Origin: Hydrogenothermaceae bacterium
Lineage (GTDB): Bacteria > Aquificota > Aquificia > Aquificales > Hydrogenothermaceae
Direction: 5' to 3'
Length of the DNA: 6,297 nt
Assembly: GCA_026985705.1 (NCBI GenBank)
Contig: JALSPY010000298.1
Span: 1-6,297 of the forward strand
The stretch's first letter is position 1. Every line of letters starts with the position of its first letter. Positions 1 through 5,364 of the stretch are shown here, piece by piece. Position numbers and translations under genes: made by a program. The notes under the pieces were generated by a model. It was not told the DNA's origin. It was given only the letters and a program-made list of their open reading frames with translations, and searched no databases.

Positions 1-57
1 AATAAGGAGAAAGTTATAAAATCAATTTTAGAAGAAATAAAAGTGCCGATAGTTTAA
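1..57 (+). CDS. C-terminal end of a probable MoxR-family AAA+ ATPase (partial, 5' end outside window)
   Basis: Frame 1 is open from the first base to a TAA at 55-57 and encodes 18 residues, NKEKVIKSILEEIKVPIV. A charged helix followed by a short tail containing Val-Pro is the usual ending of MoxR-family ATPases, which often finish with a helix and then 'V-x-VP'. MoxR ATPases are chaperone-like AAA+ proteins that very commonly sit just upstream of DUF58 genes, and a DUF58 gene follows at 985. The assignment therefore rests on this short tail plus context; no Walker or sensor motif is inside the window. The last six codons and the stop fall within the 25-bp direct repeat at 38-62. It could be another protein with a similar tail. 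Confidence 0.5.
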   Translation, partial: NKEKVIKSILEEIKVPIV

Positions 58-62
58 AAATA
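38..62 (+). repeat. 25-bp direct repeat, copy 1 (end of the MoxR-like gene)
   Basis: The bases at 38-62 are identical to those at 1011-1035; the core is AAGTGCCGATAGTTTAAAAA. The match stops exactly at both edges (A versus G on the left, T versus A on the right). In this copy the MoxR-like frame reads K-V-P-I-V-stop. The frame used by the DUF58 gene in the second copy is also open here, from base 6 to base 62, and reads ...NKSADSLKI before a TAA at 63-65. This copy may therefore be a remnant of the original overlapping start of the DUF58 gene. Confidence 0.9.
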
Positions 63-130
63 TAATAATAAATCTTATGTTATAATAATAAAAAATAAAA
101 AATAAAATAAATAAAATTAAAGGTATATAT
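58..130 (+). other. Extremely A+T-rich leader before the Wzz-like gene
   Basis: This 73-bp spacer is almost pure A/T. It contains a 12-bp direct repeat, TATAATAATAAA, at 61-72 and 81-92. TATAAT at 81-86 could serve as a -10 box, but no -35 hexamer stands out at a proper distance, so a promoter is possible and not shown. AAAGGT at 119-124 is a modest Shine-Dalgarno sequence six bases ahead of the ATG at 131. No hairpin terminator for the upstream gene is visible. Confidence 0.5.
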
Positions 131-982
131 ATGAAAGAAGACATTTCTATCGATAGAAAAACTTTGTCCGATAGAAAAACCTTGTCAAATGTTCAAATAA
201 TTTGCGATGAAGATGAAATTGATTTAGTAGAGATAATAAAAATTTTGAAAAAAAAATATAAGGTAATTTTATTTACAACTCTTTTTTCTCTTACCCTGGC
301 AACTAGTTATATATTTTTAGCAAAACCTATTTACGAATATAAAATACTTTTATATATTCCTAGCTATCCTAATTTAAGGAGTAATATAGAAAGTGTTAAG
401 TTTATTTTGGATGAAATAAATAATAACTTAAAAAACAATAAAACATTTTTTCTTAATAAAGTTTTAGATAATATTTCTATAGATAATAAAAAAAATATGG
501 AGACAAAAAGCTTAACTTTAACGCTAAAAATTTACAACAACTCTAAAAAAACAAAAAAATTTATTAATAATTATTTAATAACCCTTTTAAATGAAAAAAC
601 AAAAATAAAAGAAACAATTAATGGAAGAAAAAAAGAAATATTAAAGTTAATAGAAAAGTATAATAAAGAACTTAAAAATTTAATTAATTTAAAAAAACAG
701 TTATACTCCAATATCAATTTAATTATTAATGCTAAAAATCAAAATTTGATAGATATAGAAAAAGAGATTATAACATTACATAACTTAATAGATGAAAAAA
801 AAGAAGAATTAAATAAATTAAAACCTATATATATTATATCTTCAACTGAAATAACAAAAAATCCAGTGAAACCTAAAAAAAGTTTAATATTTTTAGTGTC
901 TCTAATTTCTGGATTATTTCTCGGTATATTTTCAGCTTTTTTTGTAAATTGGTGGGAAGAAAATAAAGAAAAATTAAAGTAA
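131..982 (+). CDS. Wzz-like polysaccharide co-polymerase (chain length determinant family)
   Basis: This 283-residue protein has the layout of Wzz-type polysaccharide co-polymerases, inner-membrane proteins that set chain length of O-antigen or exopolysaccharide. A cytoplasmic N-terminus holds DEDEIDLVEIIKILKKKYK (about 26-44), matching the usual 'DEIDL-EL---L---' entry motif. It is followed by TM1 (about 45-64), a periplasmic region, a Lys/Glu/Leu-rich stretch likely to form a coiled coil (about 160-231), the Pro/Lys motif NPVKPKKS (244-251) before TM2, TM2 (about 252-273) and a short charged tail. There is no fused tyrosine kinase or Walker motif. The ATG has a modest AAAGGT box six bases upstream. 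Residues 8-19 are a duplicated hexapeptide. Codon use is more extreme (AAA, AAT, ATA, TTA) than in nuoN or thrC. It sits between a MoxR-like tail and a DUF58 gene, an unusual place bracketed by a 25-bp repeat. The family call is firm; the specific polysaccharide is unknown. Confidence 0.8.
   Translation: MKEDISIDRKTLSDRKTLSNVQIICDEDEIDLVEIIKILKKKYKVILFTTLFSLTLATSYIFLAKPIYEYKILLYIPSYPNLRSNIESVKFILDEINNNLKNNKTFFLNKVLDNISIDNKKNMETKSLTLTLKIYNNSKKTKKFINNYLITLLNEKTKIKETINGRKKEILKLIEKYNKELKNLINLKKQLYSNINLIINAKNQNLIDIEKEIITLHNLIDEKKEELNKLKPIYIISSTEITKNPVKPKKSLIFLVSLISGLFLGIFSAFFVNWWEENKEKLK
151..186 (+). repeat. Tandem 18-bp repeat inside the Wzz-like gene
   Basis: CGATAGAAAAACTTTGTC at 151-168 is followed directly by CGATAGAAAAACCTTGTC at 169-186, with one mismatch. 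It is in frame and duplicates the peptide DRKTLS (residues 8-13 and 14-19) in the cytoplasmic N-terminus, before the conserved DEIDL motif. The near identity at base level, including the third codon positions, points to a recent slippage duplication or an unstable tract. Confidence 0.9.
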
Positions 983-984
983 AA

Positions 985-1893
985 TTGAATTTAAAATTTT
1001 TCACAACAAGTAAAAGTGCCGATAGTTTAAAAATAACAAAGGCAGGGTTTATATACATTATATTAACAATTCTATTAGGGGTCTCAGCTACAAACACAGG
1101 AAATAACCTCGTTTATTTAATTGTAGCTTCATTACTATCATTTATGGCATTATCAGGTTTTATTGGAAGAAGAAATTTAAAAAACTTAGAAATAAAAATC
1201 CATACTCCGGATGAAATTTTCGCAGATATAAAAACTCCTTTAATTATAACTGTGATTAATAAGAAAAAGTTCTTTTCCTCGTTTTTATTAAGAGTTCATA
1301 TAAAGGATAAAAATATACTCTTTCCATATATAAACAACAACAGCAATGAAACTAAACAGGTTTTTATAAAGTTTAAAAATAGAGGTTTAAATGAGATAAA
1401 AAAAATAGAGATATGCTCTATATTCCCATTTAACTTTTTCATTAGATGTAAAAGTTTTTCTATTGATATGAAAATATTGGTTTTCCCAAAACCGAAAAAG
1501 TGTAAAACTATTTTTGAGAGTAATAATTCCAAAAGAAGTAGAAAGGAAATCTTTTCCAATTTAAAAGGTTTTGAAGGAGATTTAACAGGTATTAGAGACT
1601 ATATAGAAGGAGACCCTTTAAAGCTAATACACTGGAAGCTTTCAGCTAAAACAGAAGAGTTAAAAACCAAAGAGTTATCCTCTACAGGTTATCAATCAAC
1701 TATCATAGATTTTGATAAATTAGAAGGGGATTTAGAAAATAAAATTTCATGTGCAACATATCAGATATTAAATTATTACAAAGAACATATTCCATTTGGC
1801 TTAAAGATAGGTAGAGATATATATAAACCTGAATACTCAAAAAAACAAAAATTCAAACTTTTAAAAGTTTTAGCTTTATACGAAAAACAATAA
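985..1893 (+). CDS. DUF58 domain-containing membrane protein
   Basis: The 302-residue product is a DUF58 protein, a family of unknown precise role usually paired with a MoxR ATPase. Near the N-terminus it has KITKAGFIYI (16-25) and the family signature 'ATNTGNNLVYL' (35-45), forming two membrane segments (about 21-37 and 42-60). A beta-rich region follows, then the DUF58 core GDLTGIRDYIEGDPLKLIHW (198-217) and KLSAKTEELKTKEL (218-231), as in typical members. The start is TTG at 985, two bases after the preceding stop. It is the only standard start codon ahead of TM1; the next in-frame ATG (codon 54, in TM2) would delete the signature. No clear Shine-Dalgarno precedes it (only AAAG at 976-979), so translation probably depends on coupling with the Wzz-like gene. 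Codons 10-17 come from the 25-bp repeat, suggesting that the present N-terminus was rebuilt by an insertion. The family call is very secure, the start less so. Confidence 0.9.
   Translation: MNLKFFTTSKSADSLKITKAGFIYIILTILLGVSATNTGNNLVYLIVASLLSFMALSGFIGRRNLKNLEIKIHTPDEIFADIKTPLIITVINKKKFFSSFLLRVHIKDKNILFPYINNNSNETKQVFIKFKNRGLNEIKKIEICSIFPFNFFIRCKSFSIDMKILVFPKPKKCKTIFESNNSKRSRKEIFSNLKGFEGDLTGIRDYIEGDPLKLIHWKLSAKTEELKTKELSSTGYQSTIIDFDKLEGDLENKISCATYQILNYYKEHIPFGLKIGRDIYKPEYSKKQKFKLLKVLALYEKQ
1011..1035 (+). repeat. 25-bp direct repeat, copy 2 (5' end of the DUF58 gene)
   Basis: This is an exact copy of 38-62, 973 bp away in the same orientation. Here it is read in a different frame from the MoxR-like one and encodes KSADSLKI, just before the conserved TKAG segment of DUF58. 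The two copies bracket the whole Wzz-like gene and its leader. A perfect 25-base match containing the mixed core GTGCCGATAG is unlikely by chance even in DNA this A+T-rich. Confidence 0.9.
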
Positions 1894-1895
1894 AA

Positions 1896-1907
1896 TCAAA
1901 CACCGTT
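1896..1907 (+). repeat. 12-bp direct repeat TCAAACACCGTT, copy 1
   Basis: TCAAACACCGTT begins three bases after the DUF58 stop codon and recurs at 1951-1962 in the same direction, 55 bp downstream. The pair flanks the A+T-rich part of the spacer ahead of nuoN. It could be a paired regulator site or a rearrangement scar. No inverted copy was noticed nearby, and the sequence is not palindromic. Confidence 0.6.
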
Positions 1908-1934
1908 TCAAAAAAGTTATGCTAGATACAATTT

Positions 1935-1947
1935 TATAATTTATAAT
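1935..1947 (+). promoter_or_regulatory. Possible -10 region of a nuoN promoter
   Basis: Two TATAAT hexamers occur at 1935-1940 and 1942-1947, between the two 12-bp repeats and about 40-50 bases ahead of the nuoN start. No good TTGACA-like -35 is visible at 16-18 bases. TATAAT is common by chance in such A+T-rich DNA, so this is only suggestive. A promoter here is plausible because the spacer is the longest in the window and precedes a gene with a strong ribosome binding site. Confidence 0.3.
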
Positions 1948-1950
1948 ATT

Positions 1951-1962
1951 TCAAACACCGTT
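1951..1962 (+). repeat. 12-bp direct repeat TCAAACACCGTT, copy 2
   Basis: Second copy of the 12-mer found at 1896-1907. It lies between the TATAAT boxes and the nuoN ribosome binding site, so it would be in the 5' leader of a transcript started at those boxes, or at a place where a bound protein could block transcription. Confidence 0.6.
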
Positions 1963-1974
1963 ATATAAAACTAT

Positions 1975-1979
1975 GGAGG
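1975..1979 (+). promoter_or_regulatory. Strong ribosome binding site of nuoN
   Basis: GGAGG lies seven bases ahead of the ATG at 1987 and fixes that start. It is much stronger than the sites of the Wzz-like and DUF58 genes, in line with a conserved housekeeping gene. Confidence 0.85.
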
Positions 1980-1986
1980 CGTAAAT

Positions 1987-3456
1987 ATGTCTGTTATTGA
2001 ACAGATAGTTGGAACACTGGGAATGCCAAACTTTGCCCTTGTTATGCCTGAATTAATAATATTAATTACAGCATTTATTTTGTTAATAGTTGAACTGTTT
2101 ACTAAAAATAAAGCATTAATAACAGGTTTAACGATTGCTGGGTTGGTTATATCATTACTACCATTATTCCAGTTTTTATCTAATGGAATAGTAGGTAATA
2201 CATTCTATGATTTATTCTGGGTAGAGCCATTTTCCACAATATTTAAAATATTCTTAATAATGGCAACTATATTTATAGTTTTAAACTATACTCCCTATTT
2301 TGAAGCTAAAAAAACATTCTATGGGGAGTACTATTACATTACACTTTTTGCATTATTAGGTTTAATGATAATGTTATCAGCTAAAAGTTTAATAACTTTT
2401 TATATCGGTTTAGAGCTATCTTCAGTATCAGTTTATATACTTGCAGGAATGTTTAGAAAACATTACAAGTCTAAAGAAGGTGCATTCAAATATCTCATAA
2501 TAGGTGGCTCAGGAACGGCAATTATAAGTTATGGAATAGCTTTGATATATGGAGCATCAGGAAGTTTAGATTTTAGTGAAATTTTAAATGCAATAATGAA
2601 TAAGTATGATATAGGAACAATAGCAGGTTTAATACTGTTAGTTGTGGGATTAGCTTTAAAAGTAGCTGCTGTTCCTTTCCATCAGTGGGCTCCAGATGCA
2701 TATGAAGGAGCAGCAACTCCTATCACTACATTTATGGCAACAGTTGTTAAGGTTGCGACATTAGCAATAATAGCAAAAATATTAGTCTTAGCATATCCAC
2801 TTCATATACCTTACTGGTCTTTTGCTTGGAGTATTTTAGCAGCTCTATCTATGATTATCGGAAACTTCATAGCTTTAAGACAGAGAAATGTTAAAAGAAT
2901 GCTCGCATACTCTTCTGTGGCTCATACCGGTTATATAACAGCTGCTTTAGCTGCAGGAACTGAAACAGGTATATCAGCATTAATCTTTTATTCTCTTATA
3001 TATATTTTTATGTCAATTGGTGGTTTTGTATTCCTATCAGCTATGGAAAAATCTAATAACTGGAGTAATGATATAAATGACTTTAAAGGTCTAGCTAAGA
3101 AAAATCCTATGATTGCATTATTTATGTTAATAATAATGTTCTCATTACTGGGAATTCCTCCAACAGTTGGATTTATGGGTAAATTTGGAGTATTTATAGC
3201 ATTAATAGAGCAGGAAATCTGGTGGCTAGCAGTTGTTTTAGTAGTAATGAGTATAGTCTCAGCAGGGTACTATTTAAGAGTAGTTATATATATGTATATG
3301 TATGAGCCAGAAAATGATAAGAATATAAACCTTGCAATACCAGAAGTTTTCACAATAACATTTATGTCTATCTTTATCTTACTTTCAGGAATTTATCCAA
3401 CTATTTTCTTTGAAATATCTAGAGCATTAGCTATTACACTAACAAGTTTAATTTAA
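1987..3456 (+). CDS. nuoN: NADH-quinone oxidoreductase subunit N
   Basis: This 489-residue, highly hydrophobic protein is the NuoN antiporter-like subunit of respiratory complex I, which helps couple quinone reduction to proton pumping across the inner membrane. Length and layout (about 14 membrane helices) match the family. The expected charged residues of the proton path are present: Glu143 in GLELSSVSVYIL, Lys168 in EGAFKYLIIGG, Lys225 in GLALKVAAVPFHQWAPD, Lys255 in ATVVKVATLA and Lys399 in TVGFMGKFG. The loop APDAYEGAATPIT (235-247) and RNVKRMLAYSSVAHTGY (300-316) are also family signatures; the N-type 'PDAYEGA' separates it from NuoL and NuoM. An ATG with GGAGG seven bases upstream sets the start. 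Unusually, no nuoL or nuoM lies before it: the neighbours are a DUF58 gene and a lipoprotein gene. It could be the only NuoN of the cell or one of several copies; the window cannot tell. Confidence 0.96.
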   Translation: MSVIEQIVGTLGMPNFALVMPELIILITAFILLIVELFTKNKALITGLTIAGLVISLLPLFQFLSNGIVGNTFYDLFWVEPFSTIFKIFLIMATIFIVLNYTPYFEAKKTFYGEYYYITLFALLGLMIMLSAKSLITFYIGLELSSVSVYILAGMFRKHYKSKEGAFKYLIIGGSGTAIISYGIALIYGASGSLDFSEILNAIMNKYDIGTIAGLILLVVGLALKVAAVPFHQWAPDAYEGAATPITTFMATVVKVATLAIIAKILVLAYPLHIPYWSFAWSILAALSMIIGNFIALRQRNVKRMLAYSSVAHTGYITAALAAGTETGISALIFYSLIYIFMSIGGFVFLSAMEKSNNWSNDINDFKGLAKKNPMIALFMLIIMFSLLGIPPTVGFMGKFGVFIALIEQEIWWLAVVLVVMSIVSAGYYLRVVIYMYMYEPENDKNINLAIPEVFTITFMSIFILLSGIYPTIFFEISRALAITLTSLI

Positions 3457-3475
3457 TCTTATAATTAAAAATGAA

Positions 3476-4222
3476 ATGAAAAAATTTATATTTTCCCTTT
3501 TTCTTTCTATTTCTTTTTTCTTTATAAACTCCTGTTTAGAAAATGGTTCTATTACAGTTGAAGTGGGCAGTAAACAAAGAAATCTTATAATACCACTATA
3601 CAAAGAAGATAAAACATTGTGGGATAAATTAATATCTTTAAATATTGATGGATTAATAGCTGTTATTAATCCTGATAATGGTGTAGGAGCTACAAAAAGT
3701 TTATTTTATGAGGATGTTATCAATAAGCTACTCATTGCCAATAAAACGCCTATAGGCTATATTTCAACTAATTATGGAAGTAGGAATATAAATGATGTCA
3801 AAAATGAAGTAGATAAATGGTTAACATTCTATCCGAATATAGAAGGATTTTTTATAGATGAAGTATCTGGAAATATTAACGATTATCAGTATTATGAGGA
3901 AATATTTTTGTATATAAAATCTAGAGGAGATTTTCTCACCGTTCTAAATGTAGGCTCTTATCCTGATGAAAGCTACTTTAATATAGCTGATAACATTGTT
4001 GTATATGAGGGAAATGTAATTAATTTAGATATATATGTTTGTGATAGTTATCCCAATAAATCATCAATAATTGTTTATAATAGCACAGAGACAGATATGA
4101 AAAATATTATTAAAAATTCCAATTGTAATTATGTTTACATTACAGATGATAACCTGCCTAACCCTTACGATACACTACCAACCTATATAAATACAGAAGT
4201 TGAAACTATAAAAACTTATTAA
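3476..4222 (+). CDS. Lipoprotein of the spherulation-specific family 4 (GH114-like barrel)
   Basis: The 248-residue product starts with a lysine pair, a hydrophobic stretch and a lipobox-like FINSC, so Cys20 is the likely lipidated first residue of a membrane-anchored lipoprotein. The mature part has spherulation-specific family 4 features: a strand ending IIPLY (38-42), VINPDNGVG (63-71), GYISTNYGSR (94-103), GFFIDEVSG (124-132), FLTVLNVG (153-160), YITDD (221-225) and the late NPYDTLPTY (229-237). This family is distantly related to GH114 endo-alpha-1,4-polygalactosaminidases, in which acidic residues at strand ends act in catalysis; Asp128 and Glu129 are candidates here. Its substrate is unknown, and an enzymatic role is inferred. 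It starts 19 bases after nuoN, at ATG 3476; the ATG at 3471 is out of frame and meets a stop after two codons. Shine-Dalgarno pairing is poor, so it probably follows nuoN in one transcript. No functional link to nuoN is apparent. Confidence 0.78.
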   Translation: MKKFIFSLFLSISFFFINSCLENGSITVEVGSKQRNLIIPLYKEDKTLWDKLISLNIDGLIAVINPDNGVGATKSLFYEDVINKLLIANKTPIGYISTNYGSRNINDVKNEVDKWLTFYPNIEGFFIDEVSGNINDYQYYEEIFLYIKSRGDFLTVLNVGSYPDESYFNIADNIVVYEGNVINLDIYVCDSYPNKSSIIVYNSTETDMKNIIKNSNCNYVYITDDNLPNPYDTLPTYINTEVETIKTY

Positions 4223-4247
4223 ACTAAATTCAAAACACATTTTACTT

Positions 4248-4284
4248 TATAATTGTTAATTGAAAATTTAAGCAATAGGGAGGT
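4248..4284 (+). promoter_or_regulatory. thrC leader with strong ribosome binding site and possible -10 box
   Basis: The 71-bp spacer 4223-4293 separates the lipoprotein gene from thrC. GGGAGGT at 4278-4284 lies nine bases before the TTG at 4294 and is a strong ribosome binding site that supports this rare start codon. TATAAT at 4248-4253 could be a -10 box, but no convincing -35 is seen, so promoter status is weak. No terminator hairpin or attenuator-like leader peptide rich in Thr/Ile codons was seen. Confidence 0.55.
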
Positions 4285-4293
4285 TTTTATCTT

Positions 4294-5364
4294 TTGATAC
4301 CTTATAATTGGAAGGGAATTATTGAAGCATACAGAGAGTTTTTACCTGTTTCAGATAAAACCCCAATAATTACACTACATGAAGGAAATACACCTCTCAT
4401 AGAAGCTAACAATCTATCAAAAACTATAGCTCCAGATAAATCTCTAAAAATCTTCCTTAAATATGAAGGGCTAAATCCTACGGGCTCATTTAAAGACCGT
4501 GGTATGACAATGGCTATCTCAAAAGCAAAGGAAGATGGAAAAACTGCTGTTATATGTGCTTCAACTGGAAACACCTCAGCTTCTGCTGCAGCATATGCCT
4601 CAAGGGCAGGAATGAGAGCCTATGTTTTACTTCCTAAAGGAGCAGTGGCTATAGGTAAACTATCTCAGGCAATAATATATGGAGCAAAAATAATAGCAAT
4701 TAAAGGAAATTTTGATGATGCATTAGGTATAGTTAGGGAGATAGGAAAAAAATATCCTGTAGAGGTTGTTAATTCTGTAAATCCCTTTAGAATAGAAGGT
4801 CAGAAAACGGCAGCTTTTGAAATTGTTGATACTTTAGGAGATGCTCCAGATTTTCACTTTATACCTGTTGGAAATGCTGGAAATATTACTGCATACTGGA
4901 AAGGTTATAAAGAATATTATAGACATAAAAAAAATAAAAAACTTCCAAGGATGATAGGTTGGCAGGCTGAAGGAGCAGCTCCGATAGTAAAAGGTTTTCC
5001 TATAAAAAATCCACAAACTATAGCAACTGCCATAAGAATAGGAAATCCTTACAGTTGGCAAACTGCATTACAGGCTGCAAAGGAAAGCAATGGATTTATA
5101 GATGCAGTATCTGATGAGGAGATATTGGAGGCTTATAAATTGGTAGCATCAACAGAAGGAGTTTTCTGCGAGCCTGCTTCAGCGGCATCTATTGCTGGAG
5201 TAATAAAGGCGTATAGAAGAGGTTTATTTAAAGGGGGAGAAACGATAGTTTGCACATTAACAGGAAATGGTTTAAAAGACCCTGATACAGTCATAAAAGT
5301 AAGTGAAAAACCTGTAGAGCTTCCACCTGATATTAATGAAGTAGCAAGATATTTGGAGTTATAG
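4294..5364 (+). CDS. thrC: Threonine synthase (PLP-dependent)
   Basis: Threonine synthase converts O-phosphohomoserine and water to threonine and phosphate, the last step of threonine synthesis in the cytoplasm. The 356-residue protein has the fold-type II PLP layout. EGNTPLIEA (30-38) is the usual N-terminal motif. NPTGSFKDRGM (61-71) contains Lys67, the expected Schiff-base lysine. ASTGNTSASAAAYASRAG (89-106) is the asparagine loop over the cofactor. PVGNAGNITAYWKGY (191-205) is the phosphate-binding glycine loop, and FCEPASAASIAG (291-302) and TLTGNGLKDP (321-330) complete the site. Length is typical of the short bacterial/archaeal class. The TTG start is backed by a strong GGGAGGT nine bases upstream and by the family-like opening WKGIIEAYREFLP. 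Its stop directly abuts the ATG of an agmatine deiminase gene, whose ribosome binding site lies within the last thrC codons, so the two are surely co-transcribed. No key residue is missing. Confidence 0.97.
   Translation: MIPYNWKGIIEAYREFLPVSDKTPIITLHEGNTPLIEANNLSKTIAPDKSLKIFLKYEGLNPTGSFKDRGMTMAISKAKEDGKTAVICASTGNTSASAAAYASRAGMRAYVLLPKGAVAIGKLSQAIIYGAKIIAIKGNFDDALGIVREIGKKYPVEVVNSVNPFRIEGQKTAAFEIVDTLGDAPDFHFIPVGNAGNITAYWKGYKEYYRHKKNKKLPRMIGWQAEGAAPIVKGFPIKNPQTIATAIRIGNPYSWQTALQAAKESNGFIDAVSDEEILEAYKLVASTEGVFCEPASAASIAGVIKAYRRGLFKGGETIVCTLTGNGLKDPDTVIKVSEKPVELPPDINEVARYLEL
5355..5358 (+). promoter_or_regulatory. Ribosome binding site of the agmatine deiminase gene inside thrC
   Basis: GGAG in the codons just before the thrC stop lies six bases ahead of the ATG at 5365. 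It supports that start over the second in-frame ATG at 5374 and suggests translational coupling, since thrC ends at 5364. Confidence 0.7.

Noticed and set aside
61..92. TATAATAATAAA direct repeat as a regulatory site
   Set aside because: The sequence is simple A/T and expected often in a spacer that is nearly pure A/T; no independent support.
38..1035. The bracketed 973-bp unit as an insertion sequence or integron cassette
   Set aside because: It holds no transposase or integrase, no terminal inverted repeats and no attC-like fold; only the direct repeats support mobility.
873..1097. Minus-strand open frame of 74 codons across the Wzz-like/DUF58 junction
   Set aside because: It lies opposite two well-supported genes, has no recognisable domain or ribosome binding site and is a by-product of A+T-rich coding on the other strand.
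1296..1559. Minus-strand open frame of 87 codons inside the DUF58 gene
   Set aside because: Fully antisense to a gene of a known family; its hydrophobic Leu/Ile/Phe-rich product is what antisense Lys/Asn/Glu codons give.
1896..1962. The two TCAAACACCGTT copies as a degenerate CRISPR fragment
   Set aside because: Only 12 bases match, there are only two copies, and the 55-bp period is short for repeat plus spacer; no cas gene is present.
4251..4264. AATTGTTAATT palindrome before thrC as a terminator
   Set aside because: The stem would be four A/T pairs with no T tract following; it is too weak to call.
4302..4574. Minus-strand open frame of 90 codons inside thrC
   Set aside because: Antisense to a strongly conserved gene, with no family features of its own.
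4834..5061. Minus-strand open frame of 75 codons inside thrC
   Set aside because: Antisense shadow of thrC, with no recognisable features.
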